Shown here: one piece after another, positions 38,246-50,340 of the stretch
How positions within the stretch are numbered: the stretch's first letter is position 1
How the letters are laid out: every line of letters starts with the position of its first letter
From: Dolomedes plantarius
Taxonomy: Eukaryota > Arthropoda > Arachnida > Araneae > Dolomedidae
Direction of reading: 5' to 3'
Length of the DNA: 64,000 nucleotides
Assembly: GCA_907164885.2 (NCBI GenBank)
Contig: OU015490.1
Span: 217,823,391-217,887,390, forward strand
Position numbers and translations under genes: made by a program
The notes under the pieces: model-generated
The model's database searches: none
What the model saw: the letters and a program-made list of their open reading frames with translations, nothing else
Told to the model about the DNA's origin: nothing

Positions 38246-40179
38246 TAGAAAACAAATAAAACATGTTTTGTTATTACAGAGCTTAAGATATACTGATGTT
38301 CTGATGTTTTTAGACTGTAGCTATGTTATCTTCCTTTTTTGCGAATTATTAAATATGCTCCAATATTTAGCAACTGCCCGTAAAAATTTGTAAATCATCA
38401 AGTTATCAGTTTTTTTATCATCTTAATCAAATTTTATTGCTCATCTTAGCAAATAGCAAATAGCAAGTTAATTGGAAAGAAATTGTAGCAGAGTATAGAA
38501 GCGGTAAAAGGACAGAAAGGAATAAAGGAGCAATAAAACCAAAATGATATATTAAACAGAAAGTGGCTGTAAGAGAGCAGGTGCAGAAAGCATAAATTAG
38601 GAAAATATGGGGACATAGATTAGAAAATGCAAGAAGGAAATAGAAAGGAATAATAAAAGGGCACTTGAGAACAAACAAGTATACGGAGAAGCAATGAGGG
38701 CAATAAAAGTGTTTTGGTACGCAACGAAGGGTGGAGAAGAAGCTTGTGAAAATGAGAGCGAGGGAGAGTGATAGTAGGACTTACGCCCACATTGCGGAGT
38801 GGATAAAACAAAGATATGAGAAAACCGAAAGCCAATGATATGGCAAGGCGAAGACACAATATAGCCAATAAGAAAGCGTTGGAGGTGCCGAAAGTTAGAA
38901 GGTGGAAGATATGGATAAGAAATTATGTTAGAACATAGATGAGATGAATGATAGACTAAGAGGTAGCTTACAAATTCAAATGAGCACCAATAGGTGCAGA
39001 GTCTTATAAGTACTATAAGCCGAGCTGTGAGATGTGAAGCAACAGCATTTTTGAAACTGATACTTAGACCATGAATAATGGTAAACGTACAATCCAGAGG
39101 CTTGACAAATGGAAGTAACTAGGACCTAGGAAGAGAGAAGCCTACAATCATTGATTATCTGATAGCAGACGTGCCCCGATGGTTAAAGCCCAAGAAAAGT
39201 GAAAAGAAAGCCCGGGAGAGTGTCTGATGCGACAGACTACCAATGAGAAGCTGTGATGATGACGACGTCGTATTCAGTGTAGATATCCGATCCAGATTGA
39301 CCACACCAGCCTAATAATATTTGCCCAACGCCGACCCAGTGACTTTTCTATAAACAATCCCCGTGCTTCAAAGATTGTGGCATTTTAGAGACGAAGGACC
39401 AAAGCCCAAAACAACCCATTGTCAGCAATGAAGGTACGGTGCCCTTTTTCTCATTAAAGGTATGTCGTTGCTTCATTGACCAAAAGGAAAATAACTAATA
39501 TTATTAAGGTAGTTAAATTGATAGTTGGTAATATAGACCGCGTACAAGGTGAAGAAGTAAAATGAGCCTAATGATTATTTACTGTGAATGTACATGTATT
39601 TATGTGATAAGAGTTAATTAAACTGAATATAAGTAATGAGCATAAACGATAATTAATAGTTAGATATCAATGTAATGCTGATGAAATGTGAATTAGTGTA
39701 TCTAATCTGAGTAATCTGAAGTATCAAGTGTGTATTATTGTATTAAATGTCCAATAAATCAATTCATGAGTTAAACCAGAATTTGTCTCTATTGTGAATG
39801 TTAATCCACTATATGATCATATTAAATACATATTATATTTGGTGCACGATAACCTTTCACATTACAGATCATCGATATTTTTAGGTTTTTATTAATTTGT
39901 CAACCAAATTCTTTTCGAGAATATTATTTTATTATTAAAAAAAAATCATTTAGATCAATTGTGTGCATCTAGGCCAGGAAAAGAAACGAAAATGTTTGAG
40001 TAATTTCGAATTATAGCAAATGAACAAAATTGTCTTCAGAAAAATACTTTGATAATCTTAGGTAAATAATTTTTTTCAAAGCAATGGTGAATAAAATATT
40101 CCACTTCTTAAAATATCAATAACAGAGAAAAATTGAAATAGTTATTTTTTCTCAAAACAAGTATACATGTTGCAATAAT
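38246..40179. other. Mixed non-coding stretch
   Basis: About 1.9 kb. 38480-38900 is strongly purine-rich on the plus strand; the open frames on the opposite strand there are a composition effect. 39130-39420 is less AT-rich and might be a degraded retroelement 3' end, but no motif confirms this. Confidence 0.35.
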
Positions 40180-41010
40180 GAAATTAGCTTCAAATCTTTC
40201 TAACCTGTGAATGCGGGGGACTTGATAGGATACGAAACAACTAGTATATATCAAAAATGCTATGTTGTATGTCTATAATGCAATAAACTTAATATTGTGC
40301 CCAATAACAATTTATTTTAAAGACTGTTTTTTATTCTATAAACATAGGTAGAATTCAATAAATTTAAATAAAATTGGTTCATGGGTTTCTGAGTAATAGA
40401 ATTAAATAATTGTTTTTCTCAAATTATTCAGCATTAAATTTAAACAAGATATTGAAATTATATTCAAACCCTCTTTACCTATGAATGGTATACGAGTAAA
40501 CTAGTAGTAAAAAATTACAATATTATGTTTTTCTGTCTGTCATGGAATAAATTTAATATTATGCACAATAACACCATATTTGTTATATTATGGTACTTCT
40601 TATGGAAAAAGATATAGAATTAAAGATAATAGAAACCCCTGATCCAAATTTTAAAAATATTGGATCATGGGTTTCTGAGTAATAACATTTAATAATTATG
40701 TTTCATAGATTATTCGGCAGTAAATTTAAACAAGAAAATAAAATTAGCTTCAAAACTTCTTTACCTATGAATAAGGGATCTCAATGGTATACGAGTAAAC
40801 TAATAAAAATTAACAACACTAGGTTTTTTTTGTCTGTTTTGCAATAAATTTAATATTTTGCCCGATAACACCTTATTTGTCAGATTATGGTACTTCTTAT
40901 AAAAACTGAAATAGAGTTAAACGAATTTTATTTAAATGTGTTCATAGGTTACTAAATAATAAAATTAAATAACTATAATAATTAAATAACTATATTCATC
41001 ATAAAATTTA
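40180..41010. repeat. Three diverged tandem units of ~265-295 bp
   Basis: Recurring markers: caataaa(c/t)ttaatatt at about 40281, 40547 and 40842; gggtttctgagtaata at 40384 and 40667; tatggtacttcttat at 40588 and 40884. Confidence 0.8.
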
Positions 41011-41259
41011 AACGAGTGTGAAATCATTCTGTATATAATTTTTGCCATCCTTCAGCTAAAAGACAAAATTTCTGAACAAAATATATAAGGATACATGCTA
41101 TTGAATATGATCGGGGAAAAACCCTTAAAAAATAAATTATAAAATTGTTATAATTTAAGCCTTTATTTGACGTATGCCGAAACAATTTTCATTTCAGAAA
41201 GACAATGCTAGTTCAGTAAAGCCCTACGTGGCTCTAACCCGGAGGAAAATAAGGGAAGA

Positions 41260-42170
41260 GTTCAAAAGTTTTGGAGCAATGACAGATCAACGAAATATGT
41301 ACACTCATTAACTCAAAGAACTACTTCTCAAAATTTTGAATAATGTGATTCTGAAATTAAACAACACTTAAATAGTTATTGAATTCAAATGTTTCCAATA
41401 ATTCAAGGGTTTTCAGCCTAAACACAAAAAATAAAAACACTGCTCAAAACTTTGAGAGTAATTTTCTTTGATTTTTGAAGTGTGCAACGATCGAATAATT
41501 TAAAATATTCGTTAATTTTAAAGGTATCCAATTAAATAAAGGTTTGCAACATGGCCACAAAAAATAAATCTCCAAATATTGAGGAATAATTTATTTTGAT
41601 TCTTGAATTACATGCAACAGTGGAATAATTTGGAAATATTTATTAAATTTAAAAGTATCCAATTGTTTAAAGGTTTCCAGCATTAACTCAAAGAATTAGT
41701 ACACAAAAATTGAGGAATAAATGCTTCTGATTCTTAGATTAAACAATACTTAAATCATTAAAAATATTTATTGAATTCAAAGGTTTCCAACAATTCGGAG
41801 GTTTTAAGCATAAACCCAAAAACATCCACTACTCAAAATTTTGAGAATAATTTTCTTTGATTTTTGAATTATGCAACAATCGAATAATTAAACATATTCA
41901 TTAATATCAAATGTCTTCAATTATACGAAAGTTTCCAACACAGACACAAAAAAAACGAATCTCAAAATACTAGTATCTAGGAATTATTTATTATAGTGTT
42001 GCTGAATTATACAATAATGGAATAATTTTAAATATTAATTAAATTCAAAAGTCAAATATTAAATAAATTCAAAAGTCCTATTATTCAAAGGTTAGTACCA
42101 TTAACTCATCTCAGAATATTTTGGAATCATTTACTCTGGTTCTTGAAATACGCCATACTCGAAAATTTTT
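41260..42170. repeat. Six or seven diverged tandem units of ~130 bp
   Basis: Variants of 'attcaaaggtttccaa' recur at about 41388, 41517, 41648, 41774, 41908 and 42060, alternating with 'ggaataatttat' and 'caacaatcgaataatt' words. Divergence is high. Confidence 0.8.
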
Positions 42171-42500
42171 TTAATATTTTTATAGTTGTTTTAAATATTC
42201 CTTCATGTTAGAGCAGTAATAAAGAAAATAACTATAAAAATTTATAATAGTAACTTAATTACTATTATTTAAAATTTTTAATTATAATTTATAATTAATA
42301 ACTTTAAAATAACTATAAAAATATTTATAATAGTAACTTTATTGCTATTACTTAAAGATATTAATTAAAAATATTATAAAGTTATTAATTATAATTTATA
42401 ATTAATAACTTTAAAGTAACTATAAAAATTTTAATTTTAAAAAAATATTTGTAACATTTTTTAAATATTTATATAGTTATTTTAAATGTTCTTTCATGTA
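42171..42500. repeat. AT-only palindromic block
   Basis: Nearly pure A and T, with nested inverted repeats such as attaattataatttataat, and a ~115-bp internal duplication. Confidence 0.8.
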
Positions 42501-43419
42501 GGTGCAGCAATAAATTAAACTTGAACACTTCCTAACCTATCAGTATTAGGCGGTTTATCGGACCATGGCAGGCAAAGTAAATGATAAATCTTACAAATAT
42601 TGACACTTTAGCAAAATTTGTGTTCTTTTATCTCTCCATGCACAACGGGACTTTATTTGCAGTTTCACTTTCTGTATCTTCATAAACAGTGAGTATCAAG
42701 AAATTTTGAGAGAATCATAACTCTGCATTGCATATATATTTGACATAGATGAAATAACTATTCAATCTGTGACAGCTAATGTGATTTATTGTCATTAAGC
42801 AGCGGTATATCAGGAATTCAAGTGACATCTCCCTCCATAAATCACAGAATCTCGTGAAAATGTGGATAAAGGAACACTTTAAACTGCCGATCCATATTCA
42901 GAATGTGAAAAGAAAATCTAAAAAAAATAGATTTAACCTGAAATATGAAAAGGATGAATTTTCTCTAAAGAAATATTTAATGCGAGCTACTCAGTCGACT
43001 CATATCAGGTTATTTATTGTAGGATGCTGTTTTGCATACTCCTATCACTGATTCAAAATTACAGAAAAAATCTGGTTTATGGTAGAAATGGATGAAAGGG
43101 GGATATATTTAAAAATTAGATGAGAAGGCAATCTGACACTTGATAAACGATCTATGTAAACTTTAAAAAGGGCTGATGCAAGTTCATCATGTACCAAGCA
43201 AGGTGGTCACCTTGTGAGGAAATCTGGAGGACAAAATGTCATTTTTTTTTTATTTACACTGATTTTAAGTGAATATTTTCCCCTCAAATTACTTTTTTAT
43301 GAAAATCCTTATGCATATAAACATAAATTTAACAATTTGAAATTTTGTTTAAAAAATTTTAATTCAAAATTTTAAGTATGGTTATTTTTGAAAATTCGAC
43401 TGAAGCCTTAATGATTTTT
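42501..43419. other. No recognised feature
   Basis: About 900 AT-rich bases; a 65-codon lysine-rich frame at 42854-43051 has no recognised relative. Confidence 0.45.
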
Positions 43420-45290
43420 TTTTTTTTACTTTCGTCAATCTTAAAGATTTTCTTTTTACTTTCGTACATAATGATTTGTTTTCAGGATTTAATCAAAATT
43501 TTATTATAAAATTTCTAATCATTATTAAGTATAATTTATTTTTCAGAGACCATTTTCCTCCACTGAAAAGATTTTTGAATATTCATTTTACATCAAAAAT
43601 CCTGATGACGGTTCAGTTAAAAAAAAATTATTTTTTTAATTTTTTTAATTGCAGTAAAAAGATTCACTGAGATAACTTGCATGGAATTTTAGATATATCT
43701 TTTGTCAATCTTAATGATCTTTCTTTACTTTCGTTAATCTTAATGATTTTCTTTTTACTTTCGTACATGATTTGTTTCAGGATTTAATCACAATTTTACT
43801 ATAAAATGTTTAATCATTATTAAGTATAAAAAATCTTTTTTTTCAGAGATAAATTTCCTCCGCTGAAAACGATTTTGAATATTCATTTTACATCAAAAAT
43901 CCTGATGACGGTTCAGTTTAAAAAAAATTATTTTTTTAATTTTTTTAATTGCAGTAAAAAGATTCACGGAGATAACTTGCATGGAATTTTAGATATATCT
44001 TTTGTCAATCTTAATGATCTTTCTTTACTTTCGTTAATCTTAACGGTTTTCTTTTTACTTTCGTACATGATTTGTTTCAGGATTTAATCACAATTTTACT
44101 ATAAAATGTTTAATCATTATTAAGTATAAAAAATCTGTTTTTTCAGAGATAAATTTCCTCCGCTGAAAACGATTTTGAATATTCATTTTACATCAAAAAT
44201 CCTGATGACGGTTCAGTTAAAAAAAAATTATTTTTAGAATATTTTTTAATGCAGTAGAAAGATTCACTGAGATAACTTGCACGGAATTTTAGACATATCT
44301 TTTGTCAGTCTTAATGATTTTTTATTACTCCCGTCAATAGTAATGATTTTTTTTTACTTTCGGACATGATTTGTTTCAGGTTTTAATCAAATTTTACTAA
44401 AAAATGTTTTATCATCAAGTATAAAAAAATATTTTTTTCAGAACTAATTTTTCTCCTCTGAAAATGCTTTCGAATATTCATTTTACAACAAAATCCTGAT
44501 GATGGTTCAGTTAAAAAAAATTTATTTTCAGAATTTTTTTTAATACAGTAGAAAGATTCACTGAGATAACTTGCACGGAATTTGAGATATATCTTTTGTC
44601 GATCTTAATGATCTTTCTTTCTTTACTTTCTTCAATCTTAATGATTTCATTTTACTTTCATACATGATTTGTTTCAGGATTTAATCAAGATTTTATAATA
44701 AAAATTTTTAGCATCATAAAGTATAAAAAATCTTTTTTTTATCAGAGTTATTTTTTCTCTACTGAAAATGTTTTTGAATATTCATTTTACATCAAAAATA
44801 CTGATGACGGTTCAGTTAAAAAAAAATTATTTTTAGAAATTTTTTTAATGCAGCAGAAAGTTTCACTGAGATAATTTTAGATATATCTTTTGTCAATCTT
44901 AACGATAATTATTTACATTAGTCAATCTTGATGATTTTATTTTACTTTCGTACAAGATTTGTTTCAGGATTTAATCAAAATTTCGTTATAAAATGTGTTA
45001 TCATCATAAAGTATAAAAAATCTTATTTTTTCAGAACGAATTTTTCTCCACTGAAAATGTTTTTGAATATTCATTTTACAACAAAAATCCTGATGGCGCT
45101 TCAGTTTTTTAAAAAAAAATTATTTTTTTATTTTTTTAATGCAGTAGAAAGATTCATTGAGATAATTTAAATACATCTTTTGTCAATCTTAAAGATCTTT
45201 TTTTCTTTCGTCAATCTTAATGATTTTTTATTATTTACATGATTTGTTTCATGATTTAATGAAAATTTTGTTATAAAATCATGATGGATT
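43420..45290. repeat. Six tandem units of ~300 bp
   Basis: The phrase attcattttaca(t/a)ca starts at 43581, 43881, 44181, 44475, 44780 and 45069. Units two and three are nearly identical; the outer ones are more diverged and shortened. Short frames within are created by the repeat itself. Each unit has ttttttcagag, which looks like a splice acceptor but is probably chance in T-rich DNA. Confidence 0.92.
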
Positions 45291-45944
45291 ACACTCAAAG
45301 GTAGACTTAAAGTATGACTGTACGGTAGTTATAGACAGTACTGTTGAAATATATTTCTGCCGCAATGTATTCATGACAGAAGCATGTGGTTTGTGTAATT
45401 CTGTTGTAAAACTTCTACAGTATGTCTGAAGTATAGTATGCCACGATAAATCACGGAAAATTCCGTTCCGAGATAGATGGATTTTCACAGATAATAGTTC
45501 AGATGTAAAGCAATCTACACTAAGACAATACAATATTAAAATATTTTACTAGGCAATGTAATCGTGGTAGAAACATGTGTTTGATACTAAAAGATATGCA
45601 TTTTGTTTTTAGCCGCAAAAATTCAAAAAGAGCATTTAATTACAATGTTGGGTTCCGGACCTCCTAAAATTTGTAGACAGGTTCTGCCAGACAGGATTGC
45701 AGTGAGGCTTCTCGATTTAGTACTGTCTCATTATTTTTTTATTCTACAAAACAAATTATAACAAGCTGAAATCACTGTTAAATTACTTTTCACCGTACAC
45801 TATATCTGATTTCTTTACAACAAGATGAAATTAATCAATCTGTTTTTGTTTTAATTGAGTTTGCGTTTCTTACGTTTACACTTTAAAACAGAATCAAATT
45901 TTTCCAGAGTTTAAATACTTCCCCAATGAATGAATGTCATTGTC
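45291..45944. other. No recognised feature
   Basis: About 650 bases between two arrays; weak internal similarity between about 45355-45395 and 45555-45590 only. Confidence 0.4.
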
Positions 45945-46920
45945 GGTGTACAATATTGCTTCCGCACAGGGGAGTGAACTAACATATAATATCTGTGCAC
46001 AAAGAATTATAATCTCATGGATTATAGTCACTATAACTCATTAGATGTGCTAACTGGCACTCTCACATGACACATCGCCGTAAATGTATTTACGAGGGTG
46101 AAATCGTGTAAAATATTGCTTCCGTATTGGGGAATGAACTAACAACTAATATTAAAAACTGTACACAAAGAATTATAATCTCATGGATTATAGTCACTAT
46201 AACTCATTAAATCTGCTAACTGGAACTCTCATATAACACATATTACGCCGTAAATGTATTTACGAGGGTAAAATCGTGTACAATATTGCTTCCGCATTGG
46301 GGAAGGGACTAACAACTAATATTAATAACTGTGCACAAAGAATTTTAATCTTATGGATTATAGTCACTATAACTCATTAGATGTGCTAACTGGCACTCTC
46401 ACATGACACATCGCCGTAAACGTATTTACGAGGGTAAAATCGTGTAAAATATTGCTTCCGCATTGGGGAATGAACTAACATCTAATATTAAAAACTGTGC
46501 ACGAAGAAGTATAATCTCATGGATTATAGTCACTATAAATCATTAGAAGTGCTAACCTAATGGTGGCCGGAGCACGAAAAATAGGTCGTGGCTACAATGT
46601 CCTAAAGTTCTCAAATTTACCTCAGGAGGTGCGGGATGAATTGTTCCTGTCTCGTCTCTTGACTCGGTTCAAAATTACGGGACCGATGTTCTTCGAGGTC
46701 AAGTCAGACTTCAGACCTAGTGGAACCTCGCCTTAAAGTGAAGCTGCTTACTACTCTTCGCTGAGAACCTAGGATTCGAGGATCTAGGTCCTTTGGACTT
46801 GGTGTAGGCTTTCCTACACCAAGGGGATTGGTAGCAACAACAAAAAATGAAGTGCTAACTGGCACTCTCACATAACACATCGATGTTAATGTATTGACGA
46901 GGGTGAAATCGAAAGAAGCT
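45945..46920. repeat. Tandem array of ~165-bp units, interrupted
   Basis: Units begin with (c/a)aatattgcttccg at 45951, 46111, 46281 and 46447. Unit four is split by the retroposon at 46557-46848 and resumes at gaagtgctaactggcac. Confidence 0.92.
46557..46848 (+). mobile_element. Short retroposon (SINE-like), 292 bp
   Basis: Flanked by an exact 11-bp duplication GAAGTGCTAAC (46546-46556 and 46849-46859). The 3' end is A-rich (agcaacaacaaaaaat) and preceded by a hairpin (ggtgtaggctttcctacacc). A related fragment lies at 24508-24606. I see no convincing tRNA-like promoter, so it may be a truncated LINE end or an atypical SINE. Confidence 0.8.
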
Positions 46921-47161
46921 GTTTACAATATTCTATCGTGCTTCCAAACATAGTTATAGGTTGAATTGCAATTCTATAATAGTATTTTTAGACTTATACC
47001 TCAAGGCAGTTCAAAATACAAAGTTTGCAAATAAAATAAATCAAAAGGTTTTGTTAAATTCTTATGCGAACTTTCTTAAATTAACACCACTGGTAGCAAG
47101 CAGATGTTCTTAGCTTAAATTTCTTTTTAATTGGGCTCAAGGTAATCTACTGGTAGCGCGT

Positions 47162-47480
47162 TGGAGTAGCCTAGTGGTAGTGTTTCGGATTGTGGGGGAT
47201 CAGTTCGAATTCCGGCGACGCCATTAAATACCTTCGTGTCTAGACCAGATACGGGCACACTAAATCTGTAGACTGGAAAGTTCTTCTATGAGGTCAGAGA
47301 GGATGGGAGAAGGTGCGAACCTGCCAGATGTCACCCCCGGGGGTGCTTGGTCTAAATTGTGGTGGCAACCTATTCATCGTCAGAGATTCAATCCCAGAAG
47401 TTATTTTTGCTATGTCGGGCTCTGTCTGGGGCTTTCGAAATTGGAAATGTCTTTTTAAATGGGTCACAACTTCTAATTAA
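47162..47480 (+). mobile_element. tRNA-derived SINE
   Basis: Head gcgttggagtagcctagtgg (A box TAGCCTAGTGG) with a good B box GTTCGAATTCC about 40 bases later. The body ccattaaatacctt(c) and gtctagaccagata matches the SINE at 27952-28275, then diverges toward a 3' end near 47450. Confidence 0.82.
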
Positions 47481-48544
47481 TTGATGATCGTGAGCAAATA
47501 AAAACTTCTTAATTCAGCAATAGGCTCGAGCTTGAGGCTCGCCTATCAGCTTGAGGCTCGCAATTTCCTGATGCAGCCATTAGTTTTACCGAAATATTAG
47601 ATTGGAAAAAATAGTGTAATTTTAATTTAATTTTATTGGCAATTGTTCAATTGGTAATAGCTTCTTCTATAATTATCTTTAAAGACTCCATATAATATAT
47701 TGAGTCATATTAATAGATCGCTTTAAAAATTCGAAGAGAAAGTTGTTCTTATATAATCATTGGAATATGACCGTCAAGGGTTTTTTGGGGACTTTGGGGA
47801 ATCAACATGTCGGATGTGTCAACTCTGGTATTAAGGAGTTTTAACCTAAATATTGCAGCAAAAATGAAGTGCAACACATGATATGATAAAAATATTTGTC
47901 AGGATGTTTCTTTGTCACGGCTTTGTCAAAAATACCCTTTAATACTATAAAGTAAGGCATTCACTTTAAATATTTCAAAGGGTTGATCATTATAGGAAGC
48001 CAAATATTTCATACTTGCATTATCCGATAATATGTTTTAGTAATCTCCTAACTAATGCAACCAACAGAGCCTGGATTATTTCGAGTAAGTCGAAAGTAGT
48101 TTAGTTAACTCTGCAGCCACATCTTTATTACAATATCAAACATTATCATAGGTATCGGAAAGGAAATTTTAATACAAACTTCCTCTGAATTCTGAAATTT
48201 AATCAGAGATCAGCTACTGAGAAATTCCCAGAAACTTTCTAAGTTTAAAAAAAAAATAAGGCTCATACAAAAATGTCTAACAAGTTACTAATGGAAGCAG
48301 TATTAAATTTCAGTTTCTTTACTGAAGATAAAACGAAGGCATAGAAAATTTTGAAGCACGAGCTCTATTAAATTCATAAATTTATTCTTCGCTAGTTATT
48401 TAAACCCAAGAGGGTACTTCTCGTGAAAACTACGCACACTTTTAGATCATTAACTAGGAATATATTTTATGATATATTTTGGAAAAAGATTATTTAATAT
48501 GTTTTAAACTGTTTGTATTAAGTTGTTCTTGGGAAAGCTTAAAA
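47481..48544. other. No recognised feature
   Basis: About 1.06 kb, AT-rich; a short 'gctcgaggctcgc' type duplication near 47525-47560 only. Confidence 0.45.
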
Positions 48545-50340
48545 TATTTTTCCCTGCGGTGCACTAAGAAATGGGAAGTTTAATACTGTCTCCGTTTACT
48601 TTTCGCTAAACATTACACAGTACTTGGATCTATGATAAAACCCATTTGTAGATCTCTGTGAAAGACGGAAGGAACTTTCCAAACAAATATATATATACAC
48701 TGAAACTCAATTTCACTGTATAACTTTTTTTACTTAAGTAAAGTAGGCTTTGAATTTCTCTTTATAATACAAATTATTTATTCTTTACTTTTGTTAATAC
48801 TAATAGTGTATTTCTTTTCAAATACAGCTATAAATCATTTTTCGTCGATAGTCGTATCATTTTATGTTTACGTAACGTTTCACGAAATTTATAGTAGCAA
48901 CCACATTTGGCGTCACATCACGACAGTTGGTAACCGTATCATGGTCGTATCATGTTCTTCACATTAACCATTTTTTTTACATTGACTAAATTTCAAGCAA
49001 AATTTTGTAATAGATTATGAAGTATTAACTGGCCGTAGGCGTTTGACAAAGAAGCCTTAAAATCGAGACAAAATCGATCAAAATACGGATATAAATCGTT
49101 TATCGTCGATAGTCGTATCATTTTATTTTTACGTAACGTTTCACTAAATTTGTAGTAGCAACCACATTTGGCGCCACATCACCGCAGTTGGCAACCGTAT
49201 CATGGCCGCATCATGTTCTTCGTATTAACCATTCTTTTTACATTGACTAAATTTCAAGCAAATTTTTGCAATAGATTGTGAAGTATTAACTGGCCATAGA
49301 CGGTTGACAAAGAAGCTTTAAAATCAAGACCAAATCGATCAAAATACCAATATAAATCGTTTATCGTCGATAGTCGTATCATTTTTCTTTTACGTCTCGT
49401 TTCACTAAATTTGTAATAGCAACCGCATTAGGCACCACATCAACTTGGCAACCATATCATGACCGTATCGAGTTCTTCATATAAACCATTCTTTTTACAC
49501 TGACTAAATTTCAAGCAAAATTTTGCAATAGATTGTAAAGTTGTATTAATGGGTCGTAGACATTTGACAATGAAGCTTTGATGCTCTAGGAAATAGGAAG
49601 TTTAATTCTGTATCCGTTTACTTTTCGCTAAACATTACACAGTACTTGGATCAATGATAAAACCCATTTGTAGAGCTCTGTGCAAGAAGAAAGATGTTCT
49701 CCAAACCAGGACCCGATTATGAACACTGGGGGCCCCTGGGCAGAGGCTATTTTGGGGCCCCCTTACGAACATTTATAAAAATAAGAACTTTCCATGGGCT
49801 ATACATACTATTAGAAGTACTAGGCGCATACACCAAGGTGGTTTTGGGGCCCCCTAGCATCAGGGGGCGCTGGCCAAAGTCCCGATTTGCCCATGCGATA
49901 AAAAGGCCCTGCTCCAAACAATATATACACTAAAACTCAGTCACATTGCATAACATTTCTGCGTAAGAAAAGTAGGCTTTAAATTTCTATTTATAATTCA
50001 ATTTTTTTACTCTTTACTGTTGTTAATACTAAGGGAACATTTCTTTTCAAATACGGATATAAATCTTTTATCGTCGTCAATTGTTTTTTGATTTTGTTTT
50101 TTGATTTTGTTTTATGTCACGTTACACGAAATTTGTCGTAACAGCCACATTTGGCGCCACATCACCGCAGTTGGCAATCGTATCATGACCGTATCATGTT
50201 CTACAGTACTTATTAACCATTCTTTTTATATTGACTGAATTTCAAGCAAAATTTTCCAATATATTGTAAAGTAGGAACGGGTCGTAGACGTACGACAAAG
50301 AAGCTCTAAAATCGAGACAAAATCGATTAAAATACAAAAG
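48545..50340. repeat. Higher-order tandem array
   Basis: A ~290-bp block (gggaagtttaat..., 48575 onward) is followed by ~250-bp units starting near 48836, 49086 and 49350 (cgtcgatagtcgtatcatttt). The block recurs from about 49588, followed by another unit from about 50047. The higher-order period is about 1 kb. The second block contains the hAT MITE. Confidence 0.85.
49707..49911. mobile_element. hAT-type MITE (205 bp)
   Basis: Flanked by CTCCAAAC on both sides (49699-49706 and 49912-49919). Ends CAGGACCCG and the inverse of CAGGGCC; the interior is rich in ggggcccc words. The paralogous block at about 48670-48680 (tttccaaacaaatata) lacks it and shows the empty site. Confidence 0.88.

Noticed and set aside
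38427..38868. Three hydrophobic minus-strand frames resembling membrane proteins
   Set aside because: The plus strand here is strongly purine-rich, so the complement automatically encodes Phe, Leu, Ser and Pro. The frames overlap and none has a family motif.
43420..45290. Repeated exons suggested by ttttttcag before short frames
   Set aside because: Units follow a 300-bp array period, the frames are broken in several units, and T-rich DNA produces acceptor-like words by chance.
33173..46920. CRISPR-like arrays
   Set aside because: Units are 130-300 bp and diverge along their entire length; there are no short identical repeats with unique spacers, and the DNA is eukaryotic.
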